From Dipetalonema caudispina (taxonomy: Eukaryota > Nematoda > Chromadorea > Rhabditida > Onchocercidae): DNA of 64,000 nt. Under the pieces are notes generated by a model. The model was not told the origin of the DNA and did not search any database. It saw only the letters and a list, made by a program, of their open reading frames with translations. The DNA lies in NCBI GenBank assembly GCA_013365325.1, contig JABVXV010000336.1:1-64000 (forward strand). Direction: 5' to 3'. Shown piece after piece: positions 25,618 to 37,566 of this stretch. A program made the translations under genes and the position numbers. Each line of letters opens with the position of its first letter. Position 1 is the first letter of the stretch.

Positions 25618-27024
25618 TTATGGTCCAGCTGGCCTCATTAGATTATACGGATATTCACCTTTCGTCTTTGGACTATATAATAGATTTGATCGATGTGGTA
25701 TTGGATCATGTGGCCCAGGTGTTGGTACATGTCCAGCACAATATACCTAAAATTATTGATGAGTAACATTTCATTAAAATTTAAAAATTTTCCTCAATTT
25801 TTTTTTCTCTTTTAACTTTTCTTCCTTTCTCCTATTCTTATTCTTATCCTTTTTTTATCTACCCAATTATCTTCACGAAGTTTTTCATCTTAATGCATTC
25901 AATGAGGTAATAAACGATGTAAAATGGATTTCAAAAGAAGAAAGAAAAGAAATTGGAGAACTATTATTATCACACAAATCTTAATATTAGTAATATAACA
26001 TATCCTTTCTATTTTCTAAATGTCATATACATATATATCTGGAAATATATAAACCGGTAAATATGATGAATGTGTTATCATGATTACCTCTAGATCTTGA
26101 GTATCATTCCTATTATTGTGATAAGTTTTCAATGACAAACGTGATCCGCATATCCAACATTTGAAACATCCCTTAAAAGTAAAATTCTTTTTTTTTTCTC
26201 GCAATGAATTACTTTTTTCAATGGGGTCCTTTTGTACTTAAATTTATTTGATCTGAAAAATTATTGCTTTTCCCGGATATGAATTCATTCAAAATGAAAT
26301 GAAATCTCAAGAGGAAAAGGGTAGGATAAAAAAAAATTGTCATTTATCAATTTCACCATTTCCTTTAAAGATATTGAAACTATAGGATAAATTTGGAGAA
26401 ACGTCGAGATATGATAATATCGGTTTAAATTTGTGAGACATGGATAAGGTTAACTTTTAAAATATACCAAGAAATATCGATTAAAAATATAGTAACAATA
26501 TGAATAACTCAATGAATGAGATGGTGGATGAAATATCAACCTCAAGTGTCAATAGCTAATGGTTTTTTTCAAACAACCAGTATCCATCATTGTGAGATTT
26601 TCTCAATTTCAATTTCAATAGATTTAATTTACAGATCAAAAAAGAAAAGAAAAAAAAAAAAGAACTATTAGAACGAAGAGATAAAAATGTGAAAGTAATA
26701 AATTAAATTGTTGCCGGAGAGAATAAAAAATAATGGTAAACGATTCATTTGTAGAAAATTAAAGAATAAAATGAAATAATTGAAATAACGAAATTATTCA
26801 TACATTAATAACAATTAATAAATAACCGTGAATTTTATCTCATCAATCACAATCATAAATTAATTTATAATCATTCAATGATTTAATAGTTTTAGTGAAT
26901 AAAAAAAAAGAAATGTATGATGTTTACTCTTACTTACTTTATGAAAAAGAACGCCATCTTTCAATGGACCAATTTTATCATTAAAATAGGTCGGTCGTTT
27001 GCATCGAAAACAAGGTTCTTTCAT
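25618..27024 (-). CDS. small protein with one LIM domain (99 aa)
   Basis: Three phase-0 exons with canonical boundaries: 26938-27024 (coding; ATG six bases after a TTTCTGCAG acceptor), 26088-26171 and 25618-25746. They give 99 aa with a complete LIM zinc-binding module: C5, C8, H28, C31, C34, C37, C60, H63 (C-x2-C-x19-H-x2-C-x2-C-x2-C-x22-C-x2-H). The motifs PTYFNDKIGPLKD, CFKCWICGSRLSLKTY and EVYCAGHVPTPGPHD resemble, from family memory, the N-terminal LIM of Hillarin/LTD-1-type proteins. The transglutaminase-like domain of that family is absent: a stop ends the frame 36 residues after the last zinc ligand (...YNLMRPAGP). LIM domains bind proteins, often at the cytoskeleton. The partner is unknown. 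Upstream coding exons joined to the 27030 acceptor cannot be excluded. Confidence 0.85.
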
Positions 27025-28796
27025 TATTTCTGCAGAAATTTTCCATCAATAAATGTATCATCGCTATCTTATTCAATTCATAATAATAACGAAAACAATG
27101 AATAATATTTTCTGATATGTTGATATTACGAAAAGAAAAATATAACCAAATGATTTTAAGCCATCCTTTTTATATTATATCTATTTAATTTAGAATAATT
27201 GAAATGTTCGTTCTCCAGCTGATTCAACACATGTCAGGAATTGTTTGCTTCTTTTTTTTCCGAAACTTTATCATAATTTTTACGAAATATTCTCCTAACT
27301 CCATTGAACAAAATATTGGTTAGATTTTATCGTTAGCTGCCATATTGAATGGTATCGGAATTTTGATTGAAATCAAATTACTCAAAAATAAAATGAAAGG
27401 AATCAAAGACGAAAGGTGAATTTAAACGTATATATTTACTTTATCAAATAATATGACTTATATGAAGAAAGAGTAGTAACAATAAATAATTTAATTAATA
27501 TAATCGATATTTAATGAATACTTAATAAATAGACTTGTCCTAGAATGGATGAACAGTTCATCTCTATGGCTAGTTTGTTGGAAATTTTGATAAAGTGGGC
27601 ACAATCGAACCGAACAAATTATTTTGGAGAGAAGGTACTGTAAAAATTTCAAAATCGGAGTGTAACAAAAGCAGTACGACAGTAGATTTATTGTTGATGA
27701 AGGGGTAATAGTGCAAACGACTGAGATAAAGCGGGAGAGAAGGGAAAGCGAAGGAAGGGAAAAAAGTAGGAATTGAAGCAAGTATACTTCATAAATGAAT
27801 GTTGAAGTGGGTAAAAGAGGTGAGGGCAATTGACTTGTGTAATCAAAAACTACGGATAATGAAGTACAGGTTCAGATATGTACGACCGGTTTAGTTATCT
27901 GGGATAATAGTATTGGAATGTCTTAATTCTTAACGGTATCAACCGGTTTGGGATGAGTAAGGGGTTCACATCTGAATTAGCTGTCTACCCAAATAATAAC
28001 TTTTTGTCAGAAGAAGCAAAAGTGACTTCAATAATAGTTGTATGATTTTGTGAATAAAATTAATAGAAATCAGAAATCGATTACTTATTGATAGTTGAAA
28101 AATATAAATGTTAGGTAATTGGTTTTTAGCGAAAGGAAAGGGGATGAAGCAATAGTTGGAAGTAAGCGAGTAAGAAATTTTTGCTAAAATTACAATTAAT
28201 AATGTGTTGTCATTATTAGGCAATGGAAGTATTTATTACTTGTCAGGGAGAATTACTACCGTAAATTCAAATTAAATACGATTATATAATATTCTAATTA
28301 AATGAAATTGTTGAAGTAGCCTCGATCAAGTATTATGTCAAAATGATTGTTTCATCAATGAAAATGCACTATATCAATAATTTGGATATATTTATTGTGT
28401 TCAAATATTTTTTTACATTCTTATTGACAATTTAAGCCTTTTTTTTTGGGGCAAGTGAGGAGGAGGGATGGTAATGAGGAAAGTGAAGTAATATCCAACA
28501 GGAAGAGTGATCAAATAATGTCCGTTCCAAAGATGATTGTCAGATAATTGCTTTTGAATTATTACAATTTCATTCTGAAAATAGATAGAAATGATATATT
28601 CATCCAAAGATAAAAACTTTTAAATAAGTGAATGGGAAAGATTTATTATGGTTGGAGAGAGGAGAAATGAAAGAGAGAATTTTAGCCAAATAAAAGGCTT
28701 CAGCTTTACTTCACCAACCCATTCTCACATCATATCTTTCCCTAATGTCAACAAATGACGGGTTATTTTAGTCGATAGCCACATGTATTTTTTATA

Positions 28797-28879
28797 CAAA
28801 TAAATAAATAAATAAGTAGATAAATAAACAAATAAACAAATAAATAAGTAAATAAATAAGTAAATAAATAAATAAATAA

Positions 28880-28926
<47 letters not shown>

Positions 28927-28962
28927 TATATATATATATGTATACATATATGCGCATATATA
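28797..28962. repeat. compound AAAT / TA microsatellite
   Basis: (AAAT)n with AAAC and AAGT variants from about 28797 to 28884, then (TA)n to about 28924, then degenerate TA/CA to about 28962. Tyr/Ile/Leu-rich frames on the minus strand are repeat artefacts. Confidence 0.95.
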
Positions 28963-29378
28963 TACTGGGAATACATCGATAAACCGGAATTTGTATGTTT
29001 TTCTGAAGTACAAACTATAAAAAATAATTTCAGGCAAGCAATTTATTGTAGTTGAACAAACTGAAAGCTTCAAAAATGGGGAAGGCTTCAAGATGTTAGA
29101 GTTACAATGTGATCCGAGTCGGTGATCAAAAAATTTTTCAGAGTCTGTGAAAATTGTTTTAAATGGATGAAATGAAAGAATTGAAGAAGAAAGTAAAATT
29201 TTATAAACAAATAATCCGCTTTAGTTGTTTTTTGATATCAAATTTCTTTCTCTTTCTCTTCTCGTTTTTGCCTTCCATACTAAAGTTTATGAACATTTGA
29301 AAACATGACTTGATATCACTACTATTAACAACAACAACAACAACATGGAGTTACAATTGTTGTTTAACAGCCAACTAG

Positions 29379-29458
29379 ATGATGATGATGATGATGATAA
29401 TGATGATAATGATGATGATGATGATGATAATGATGATAATGGTAATGATAATGATAAT
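29379..29458. repeat. GAT/AAT trinucleotide array
   Basis: (GAT)n mixed with AAT. It gives an Asp/Asn run in an open frame at 29345-29542 plus that has no other gene support. Confidence 0.9.
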
Positions 29459-29598
29459 AGCTTGGCATTGAAAAGATATAATGAGAAATGGTTAGGGAAA
29501 TCTATGAAGTTATTTACTGTTTTTATTTATACTAATGACTAAATACACATTGAGGTCAATAATTATTCATTTGATTAAGAAGACAAACACACACAGAA

Positions 29599-29630
<32 letters not shown>

Positions 29631-29637
29631 GGAGAGA
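29599..29637. repeat. GA dinucleotide tract
   Basis: (GA)n with a few GG interruptions, intergenic. Confidence 0.9.
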
Positions 29638-30051
29638 AAAAGAGCGATGAAAAAGCGGATAGTTGAAATTAAAATTTCGATATGAGTCTTTCATGTGCAT
29701 CTGTTATTATGATCATATGTGTTTAACAATAAAGTGTATGTTAAAATAGGTTATTAAAAATTTTGGTTCAAAGTCCATTTTAATAAATAACAAAAGAAAG
29801 AGTGAAAGAAAAATCAAGAAAATAAAAATGTAAGATGTATCATATTGAAGAATTAATCATTCATTTGCACATTATAAATTTAATTCTCGAAGAATTACAC
29901 ATGGAACGATTATAAAATTAAAATTTTATTATGAAATAAATCATTGAAGTATTGACAGTAAATAATTTCACGAAATGCAACAATGAATAAAAATATTATA
30001 TGAAGTAAAGCTTTTAAATTTCATTTTTCAATTTTTACAATCAAATCAATA

Positions 30052-30326
30052 TCAGGAATGCAAAAGATGAACTTCTTTAAAAAGCCGTATCGAATCACAT
30101 TCAGATGCTAACATCCTTTCCACATCTTCCACAGTTATAAATCCATCATTATCTCTATCCATCTCCTAAATTTAAACCAATAATAACTTATTGCTGCTAT
30201 AATGGAAGTTTTTGAACGAACTGCACGACAACACGGAAGCAATAAAAATGCAAAATGAGTTTATGACATAATATTTGATCTAATCATTCTTAATTTTGCT
30301 CAATATTGCATCCTTCATATATCAAC

Positions 30327-30378
<52 letters not shown>

Positions 30379-31842
30379 CATTATTATCATTATTATCTGC
30401 TTGGACATCGTTAAACAAAGATAATGCTTGACAGCAAAAAATTATTAACATTATTAGCATGCATAAACTTACATTGAAACAGCGCAATGTATGATGCCTG
30501 AGATTTGGAGGAAATTGAAATGACATCGGCGATGTACTACCATTATTACTATTAGAAATATGCATTTGACTAAATAACTGATGCGAATTACATGTCATAG
30601 ATGGGACATTTAAATTGAACACAGCTTCAGCATAATCTTTAAAAGCGTTCAAATTTATTTGTTCCTAAAAAATACAAACAATAACAAATTGAAATGAATG
30701 CAAAATATTTTGCTTAGATAATAAATTTTACAAGAATTTTTGAAAGTTTCTCATTTGAAACAACTGATAACTTTAATCAAATTATATCAACCAAATTATG
30801 GCATAAAAATGAGCACAATAAATGATGTATCCAATTAAATTAATTATGCATATTTTCAATGGGATTAATCAATATACATAGATGTGCATAAGAACTAACT
30901 TGATCATCGGGTTCCATCAATAAGAAAACAAATTGTGCTATTCTTGAAAAATAAACAGAATTTTGAGAACTTGTCGATGCGCAAGCACAATAACATTCAC
31001 TTATTCTATGCAAACATAATATCATTTCCTGGTATGAAAAAAAAAAAATTTTAATTTACTTTGTTTTTCAAATACGTAATAAAATTTATTGCAACGATTT
31101 GATGGTTTATACTATTTGGCATATTAGGCATGTAACATTGTGTCTTAATAATATTTAGGTGTATGATTAATTTTATTTAACCCAAAATGATACCTGACCT
31201 GTCACTTAAGGTTGAAATTTTTCGTATCAAGTAATAAATACCTCGAAAGTGATATGTTTCCGGGTTTTACTACCAGTAATAGCCCGAAATACACGATCAG
31301 CAAATTCACTATTTGCCGATTTGGGAAAAATTAACTGGAATATTCTTCTCCATTGCTGTACCGGCATCCGTCCGTTTGAACAAATCTACACGAAATATTA
31401 ATTGAAGCTAAATTTCATACACAACATCATGAAACTAGAAGAAAAGCAAGCAAGAAAGAAAATTTATGATTTGAATGTATTATTTTCAACCTAACATTTA
31501 TATCTTTCAGGATTAAAAGTTTCCTAGTAAAATTAAATTATTTATTTTTACGAAAGCTAGACAATTTTAGAAAGGAAACAAAGCATATTTAACAATTATA
31601 AATTTATCGAAAATAATGAAAAAATTAATTTAAATTAATACAACTTTTATTAATGAAATTTCCTAACCTGTTTAAAATTTCGATACATAAACATAATCCA
31701 ATCTTTATTGAAGCCAGTTGCACGAATTAATTCATTCAACGGAGGAGGCTGTGTGTTAAATGGATTCGATAATAAATCTTCAATATCTATCTCCACTTCT
31801 GAAAAGTTTGTCGTTTCCCTTTCATCATTATTGCTATTATTA

Positions 31843-31880
<38 letters not shown>

Positions 31881-32594
31881 TATTGCTATTATTACTATTA
31901 TTATTATTTATCATTATTATTCATTATTATTATTATTAGTATTATTATTATTTATTATTATTATTATTGTTATTATTACTGCTATTATTGTCATTATTGT
32001 CACTACTATTATTACCATCATTATTGTCACATTATTATTATTATTTATAAGTGTCATTGCCATCGTTATAAACCCTATTGCCAATATCAGTAACGAGTAT
32101 ATTTGTCCAAAATTGATAGATAGAGCAAAGGATGTTACATCTTAAAGAATCAAAAATAATCTTAAATTTGAAACAAATTTTTTTGTTAGTCCAATAGTTT
32201 CAAAATACTAATTTAAAAAATGTTCTGTACAAGAAACAATTAATGCTACTGATGATTTAAAAATGAGCCAAAGGATTGTACATATGTGAGATAAATAAGT
32301 CTAACATATAGCACACGATGTATTGCAAATAATAAGCCAAACTTGCCGTCAACATAAAAACAAAGCCAAAATTGTATCCTTCGACAGGTCCAATAAAACA
32401 ATTCACATAAACGATTTGATGGTAAACAAGAAGGTACATCTCCAAAGAGCCTATAAATTTGTATCGGATGAGTGATTTCCAATTCCAAATAATTGATCCA
32501 ATAATGAGATTAGCAGTAACCTCTTTAGTTTGCGATATTTTTCAGTAACTGATGGTTGGTGAGGGTAAGTTTCCGGATAACAATTGCTATTCAT
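30052..32594 (-). CDS. neuronal calcium sensor / KChIP-like EF-hand protein
   Basis: Exons joined by phase: 32521-32594 (tentative first exon after a TTTCAG acceptor), 31668-31833 (start tentative), 31242-31385, 30900-31028, 30473-30664, 30052-30165; 272 aa if all are right. The block ATGFNKDWIMFMYRNFKQ followed by ICSNGRMPVQQWRRIFQLIFP matches the start of the NCS/KChIP fold (helix, then C-x-G-x-hydrophobic, F-x-x-I-F-P). One canonical calcium loop is visible near the C-terminus, DRDNDGFITVED. The earlier loops (after RAITGSKTRKHITFEE and MEPDDQEQINLNAF) lack the acidic ligands. A Ser/Asn-rich insert (HISNSNNGSTSPMS) separates the third and fourth EF regions. The family couples calcium to membrane or channel targets. 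No N-terminal myristoylation glycine is seen in this model. The last four exons are solid; the 5' end is uncertain. Confidence 0.78.
30327..30396. repeat. intronic ATT array
   Basis: (ATT)n with a few ATC units in the last intron of the EF-hand gene (between exons 30473-30664 and 30052-30165). The Asn run in the minus frame is intronic. Confidence 0.93.
31829..32046. repeat. intronic ATT array abutting an exon
   Basis: Imperfect (ATT)n with ATTT, ATC, ACT and GTC variants. Its left edge meets the predicted start (31833) of the second coding exon of the minus-strand EF-hand gene, so the repeat occupies the place of the polypyrimidine tract. Confidence 0.9.
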
Positions 32595-33625
32595 ATTATG
32601 TAATGACCTGAAATGACGCGATATAATTTCATATCAAATTATTCCAACTAAAAAAGTTCTATATTGTTCGCTATTTTTTTTTTCACACATTTCATCGAAT
32701 ATCCTATGATCAAGAATCATTCAAGTAAAATCGATAATCAATCATCAATTCGAATTTTGAGTGCAAAGTTGCTGGAAACTTATTGCTCATCCTCATAATT
32801 AATGAAAGTAAAAAAATGGGAACTTCCGTTTCTAAAGTAAAATAATCATGATTAACAATGAGAAATTTCCCTTTCAAATCGCTGTCAACATTTTTCCATG
32901 TTACAATTGCCTATTGCCAATAATCAAATAATAATACGTTTTGATTATATTATTTTGATTTCAATTTACTCCTTATTTTTCGACGAGCATCGTCCTAATA
33001 TTCCACACTTTTGAACAAAGAAAAAAAAAATGACAAGCCTAAAATATATTTGATACTTATCTTTGAATAAATATATAGAAGAGAACGATTTAAAATTGTC
33101 ATAAAATCAAAAAGACATTTATTTTGAGTAACAATAGAATCGACGGAAAGAGAGAGAGAGAGGGAAGGAAGGAGTAGAGGATAGTGGCAATAATAAGTAG
33201 TAAATAGTAGAAGCATAATCCTTGAAGAGTACACTTTCTCTTGTAATAAATATGCGAGAATTGGCAAGTATGCTAAATATAAACGATTAAAACTGCAACA
33301 TATTATTTGTAAACAACAAATGTGAGCGCAAATTGGTAGGCATTCATATAAATGAAGCGTTAAATGCTTCATACACTTTTTAATGATACATTGGTTTCTA
33401 TTTGATTAAAAGATTTCAATTTCAATTTACAATGGCTGTAAAAAGATCAAATTGATAGACGAATAGATCATGAGGAATAGAAAGATTTTCATATCAGAAA
33501 CTAATTTTTCTTCTTTTTTCTTTTAGAAATAAAAAATATAAAAGCTATTACCAAAATTAGGCAACTATTAATGAAAAAGGTAATTATTACTATCGCTACT
33601 GATAATAACGATAATAATACCGTTT

Positions 33626-33626
<1 letters not shown>

Positions 33627-33686
<60 letters not shown>

Positions 33687-33718
33687 CATTATTATTATTA
33701 TTATCATTATTATTATTA

Positions 33719-33758
<40 letters not shown>

Positions 33759-33772
33759 CATTATTATTATTA

Positions 33773-33836
<64 letters not shown>

Positions 33837-33984
33837 TATTATTATTATTATTAATATTATTATTATCATTATTATTATTATTACTATTATTATTATTAAT
33901 AACGATAATAATATTATTATTATTACTATTATCATTATCATTATCACTATAGTTATAATAATAATAATTATTATTATTATTATT
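33627..33984. repeat. long ATT microsatellite array (~360 bp)
   Basis: (ATT)n with interspersed ATC, ACT and AAT units. The two overlapping ~145-codon frames (all Ile/Met on minus, all Ile on plus) are repeat artefacts. Confidence 0.95.
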
Positions 33985-34982
33985 AAAATTGTTTCCTTAT
34001 CCTTATAATAAATGATTATGGAGAAATTTTATTTCGAATAATTTGCCAGTAAGATTGCTTAAATAGTAAGGATGTATATATGTATTAGTGAGAAAACTAA
34101 TATTGAAATTACCGCTCGATTAATTCCACTTGAATGTTCATCTTAAAAACATGTAAAAGCATTGTGAAAAGGAAAAGAGAGCAAGAAAGAGTAAGAGAGG
34201 ATGAAAAAAAGGAAAGAGAACTAAATTGTCTTTTTTTTTTTTTTGGATTAAATTTATTTATCAAATAGTCAGATAAGTATATATTAGAAAATAAATGTAT
34301 GCTTCTCCTTTTTCTTTCCACCTTTATTTATAATTTTTCATCTTGAAAAATAAACAAAAAGATATTTCAGAGAAAAGAAACGTAGAAAAATGTTGCTATT
34401 CCTTTTCAAGATAACAAAAAAAAGTAACGAAACGGATAAAAAAAAAAAAAAATTAAAATATCTAATTTAAAACATGTCATCATTCTCTTCTCTTGTTAAT
34501 CATTATCATTCCTCAATAACTTCTTCCGTTATTTATCAAATAAATGCTGATAGGAATAATAATACAGAATCAGAATTTCATTAATGGATTCAACAAAAGT
34601 TAATTTTTACTTACATGCTTTAAAAATAATTCATTTTTTCTTTTTTTCTATAAGGTGAGAATTAAATAAAAAAAGAGTGCAAGTTAACATAACGATGAAA
34701 ATTTACTTTTATTAAATGGAGAAGGAAAATGAGAGAGAGTAAAATGGGTGGGAAAGGAAGGATTTTAAACTTCAAATAAATTTTTTTCATTTAATATTAT
34801 TAAATGAAGAAATAAATACGCCATTGGGCTAATATAATGATAAACACGATAAAAAACGTTATACTATTTCCTCTTTCTACTTTTTTAAAACAAAAATTAT
34901 TTTAATGACTTCGAAGTACTTCCACTAATATTAATAAAGAAATTAGTCCATTAAAATTTCATGTTAGATGTTAATTTGTGCT

Positions 34983-35032
34983 ACTATATATATATATATA
35001 TATATATAGATAGATAGATAGATAGATAGATA
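34983..35032. repeat. TA then GATA compound microsatellite
   Basis: (TA)n about 34985-35007 followed directly by (TAGA)n of about six units to 35030. Confidence 0.93.
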
Positions 35033-37483
35033 ACATCTCTCTTGGCCTTAAATACATCCATTACAACTGAGGCATTTTAAAAATAAATGAAAGAGATTAA
35101 ACAGTAGGGATAAGATTCGAAATTATCTTAGAATTATGGAAAAACTTAAAAAAACCGAGATAGTATGAAGAAAAAAAAAAGATGGAACTTTGAAAGAATT
35201 TTAAAATTATGAAAAAAAGAAAGATAAAACTAACATTTGGTCACCACCACTATGATGAGCATGAATTGATGCTAACAAACCGCACATTACCGTTACATAT
35301 ATATTTCTGAAAATCATAAAATTGTATTAAACTATCACAAGAAGTGATGAGCCGTTTATGATGTCGAAAAAAAAAAGAAAAAAAACTAAACCGGAATTAA
35401 AATATTTCTATCCTTACCATAAATAACATTTTAGGATTTAAGAATAGTTGTCGGGAAACCCGAAATTCATTCCTAACTAAACCAATTATTATAAAGAATT
35501 ATGTCATATAATCAAATAGTAATAAATTGTGAAAATTATCAATGATTCATTGTCTGAGGATTTATTTTTCAATGCTTGCTAATTCCCATGCTAATCTAAA
35601 AATGTTATCTAAACATTTCCGTTCTCATTCTAATTTTATCAAATTGACTTTATCTAATACTTAATCTTAATTATATATTCGTTCCAATCATACATTCCTT
35701 AAGCTTTATCACCATATTCCTTTTGTTAAATTTTTTCTTTCTCACAAATATGTTGTTATCAATCGTATTCTATCACAATACACCCATTTTATAACAATTT
35801 AAATAGCCCAAAAATTTCCATTAGGATACTGGTTTACCTATTTACTTGCATACAAATTTACTTACATACTTGCTTACTCACTTACTTACTACGGACCTAT
35901 CTAATCCTGATCTACCAACACACCCCAGCTTAAGTTGAGTCCGATCAAACGCTATCCGATCAACTCTCTCAAATTCAATCATTGTTTGTTATCCTGACTT
36001 TATTCTACTGTTGATAATATATTTCTGAATAAATTTACTGGTTCAGTTCTCTGTACCAACACAAATTAGACATCAGCCAGAAAGTCAATCAACTTTCGCT
36101 ACAATAGTTTTTCATTTTTTTCTGATAAAAACCTTTTCCTGTTATTTAATTATTAGCTGTTTTAAGTGTAAGTTGATTTTTTTGCTGGTTATTATTTTAT
36201 AACGTTTCTAAATGACTTTTCTTAAATAAGTGGGTTATCATTAAACCATTAAGCTGTTCTATTTATATAATTATTATTGATTTCTTCTCTATGATTGTCA
36301 TTTGTTCAATTTTTTCTTGTAAAGTGAAATTTTTTAATGGAATATTGGTAATTTTTAAACTCAGAAGTTTTGTAAAAAAAAAGAATTATTTATTAAGAAT
36401 GGATAATGATATGTGATACAAGAAAGCTAATAAACGAATAATAAAATTGCCACTTTTCTTCATAATTAATAGTTTATTCTTGAAGTACTAAAATAATTTC
36501 TCTTCTTCATTTCTTAGTGAAAAATTATGTTTTATGACTTTTCAATATTATTTCATCTTTAAAAAGAATGATATAACGAAGTTTGAAAATGTTTTGCAGG
36601 AATATTTACCAAAATTGATAATTATATTTGACCTTTCACCTTTCTTCTTTTTCTAACTGATTTTGAAAATTTATTGATTCCAAATAAAGAGAAATTTGAA
36701 AAATTAAAATTTATTCATTAAAAATTAGTTGTGCAGATAATCAGTAAAATTATAGTGCAGAAAAATAGTACGAAAGGTAAATTTATTGGGAATTATAATT
36801 GTCTATTAAAACATGGGTGAACGTAGCAAATTGAATCAAATAGTACGATATTTTGCAAACCAATATTTTCTTTTCTTTCATCGATCATATGAAACATATC
36901 TAATCAATCAATGTCATCTTCTTCAATTTTTTATTAACTTTTCGAAAAATTATAAAAATATTGGAAATGCTATTAAGTGATTTTAATTTTTTTGATGAAT
37001 AACCAATAAATACGAAACTTGATGAAATTAGCAGGTAACGATAGCAGAAGAGAAGAAATTGTATAAGTCAGAAGAAGAAGATATATGGAAATAATAAGAA
37101 ATGAAATATTAAAAGGTTGACATATATATTAATTATGATGCAAACATTTAGAAATTATTATCTATTTAATAGTCATTATTATTATTCTTCTATCATAATA
37201 AAATTAACACTCTATTATTTCATTATCTTTGTAAATAAGTTTAATATCCATTATGTCAATATTATTTCATCTCTATTATCATTTAATAATGAGCTTATCA
37301 AGATACTTGCCATCATCTTTTATCACATGATAATGAAGTGATGAAGCAAAAATGATACGTGTTAAGATTAATGTAGAGAAAAAAAGATGAATGATTGAAT
37401 ATATCTAAAAGCATAATACTGTCAGTACTGAATAATCATTTTTAAAATAGAAAAATTAAAAATCAAAGATAAAACATTTCAAG

Positions 37484-37566
37484 CTAATTACTTGTAAGTA
37501 ATATTATAACTTCATCCATTCTTCCTATAATATCCTGAACTATAACAGCAGTTACGTTATCACAAA
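37484..37566 (-). pseudogene. possible orphan PP2C-like terminal exon
   Basis: After an ACCTACAG acceptor the minus strand reads CDNVTAVIVQDIIGRMDEVI... to a TAG stop. DNVTAVIV is like the C-terminal D-N-[VMI]-[TS]-x-[IV]-[IV]-V motif of PP2C/PPM phosphatases. No upstream exon with the DGHGG or CDGxWD motifs was found on this strand, so it may be chance, an exon of a distant gene, or a relic. Confidence 0.2.

Larger units (their letters stand above)
27030..30051. other. intergenic, microsatellite-rich
   Basis: Upstream of the LIM gene and downstream of the EF-hand gene. Contains the (AAAT)n/(TA)n compound array, a (GAT)n array and a (GA)n array. Open frames such as 27491-27829 minus and 27966-28223 minus are Leu/Ser/Ile-rich, lack splice context and look like AT-driven noise. 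Confidence 0.6.

Noticed and set aside
30290..30420. Asn run apparently extending the EF-hand exon
   Set aside because: It lies after a GTAAGT donor and before the next acceptor, so it is intronic.
31708..32145. 145-codon plus-strand Ile/Leu frame
   Set aside because: Lies opposite a real minus-strand EF-hand exon and an ATT array; it is a shadow.
32246..32488. Minus-strand frames with hydrophobic, Cys/Trp-rich sequence near the EF-hand 5' end
   Set aside because: Two overlapping frames look equally open, neither begins with a supported start, and both fall in the predicted first intron.
33501..34008. Overlapping ~145-codon Ile-rich frames on both strands
   Set aside because: Pure microsatellite translation; no gene would give the same residue on both strands.
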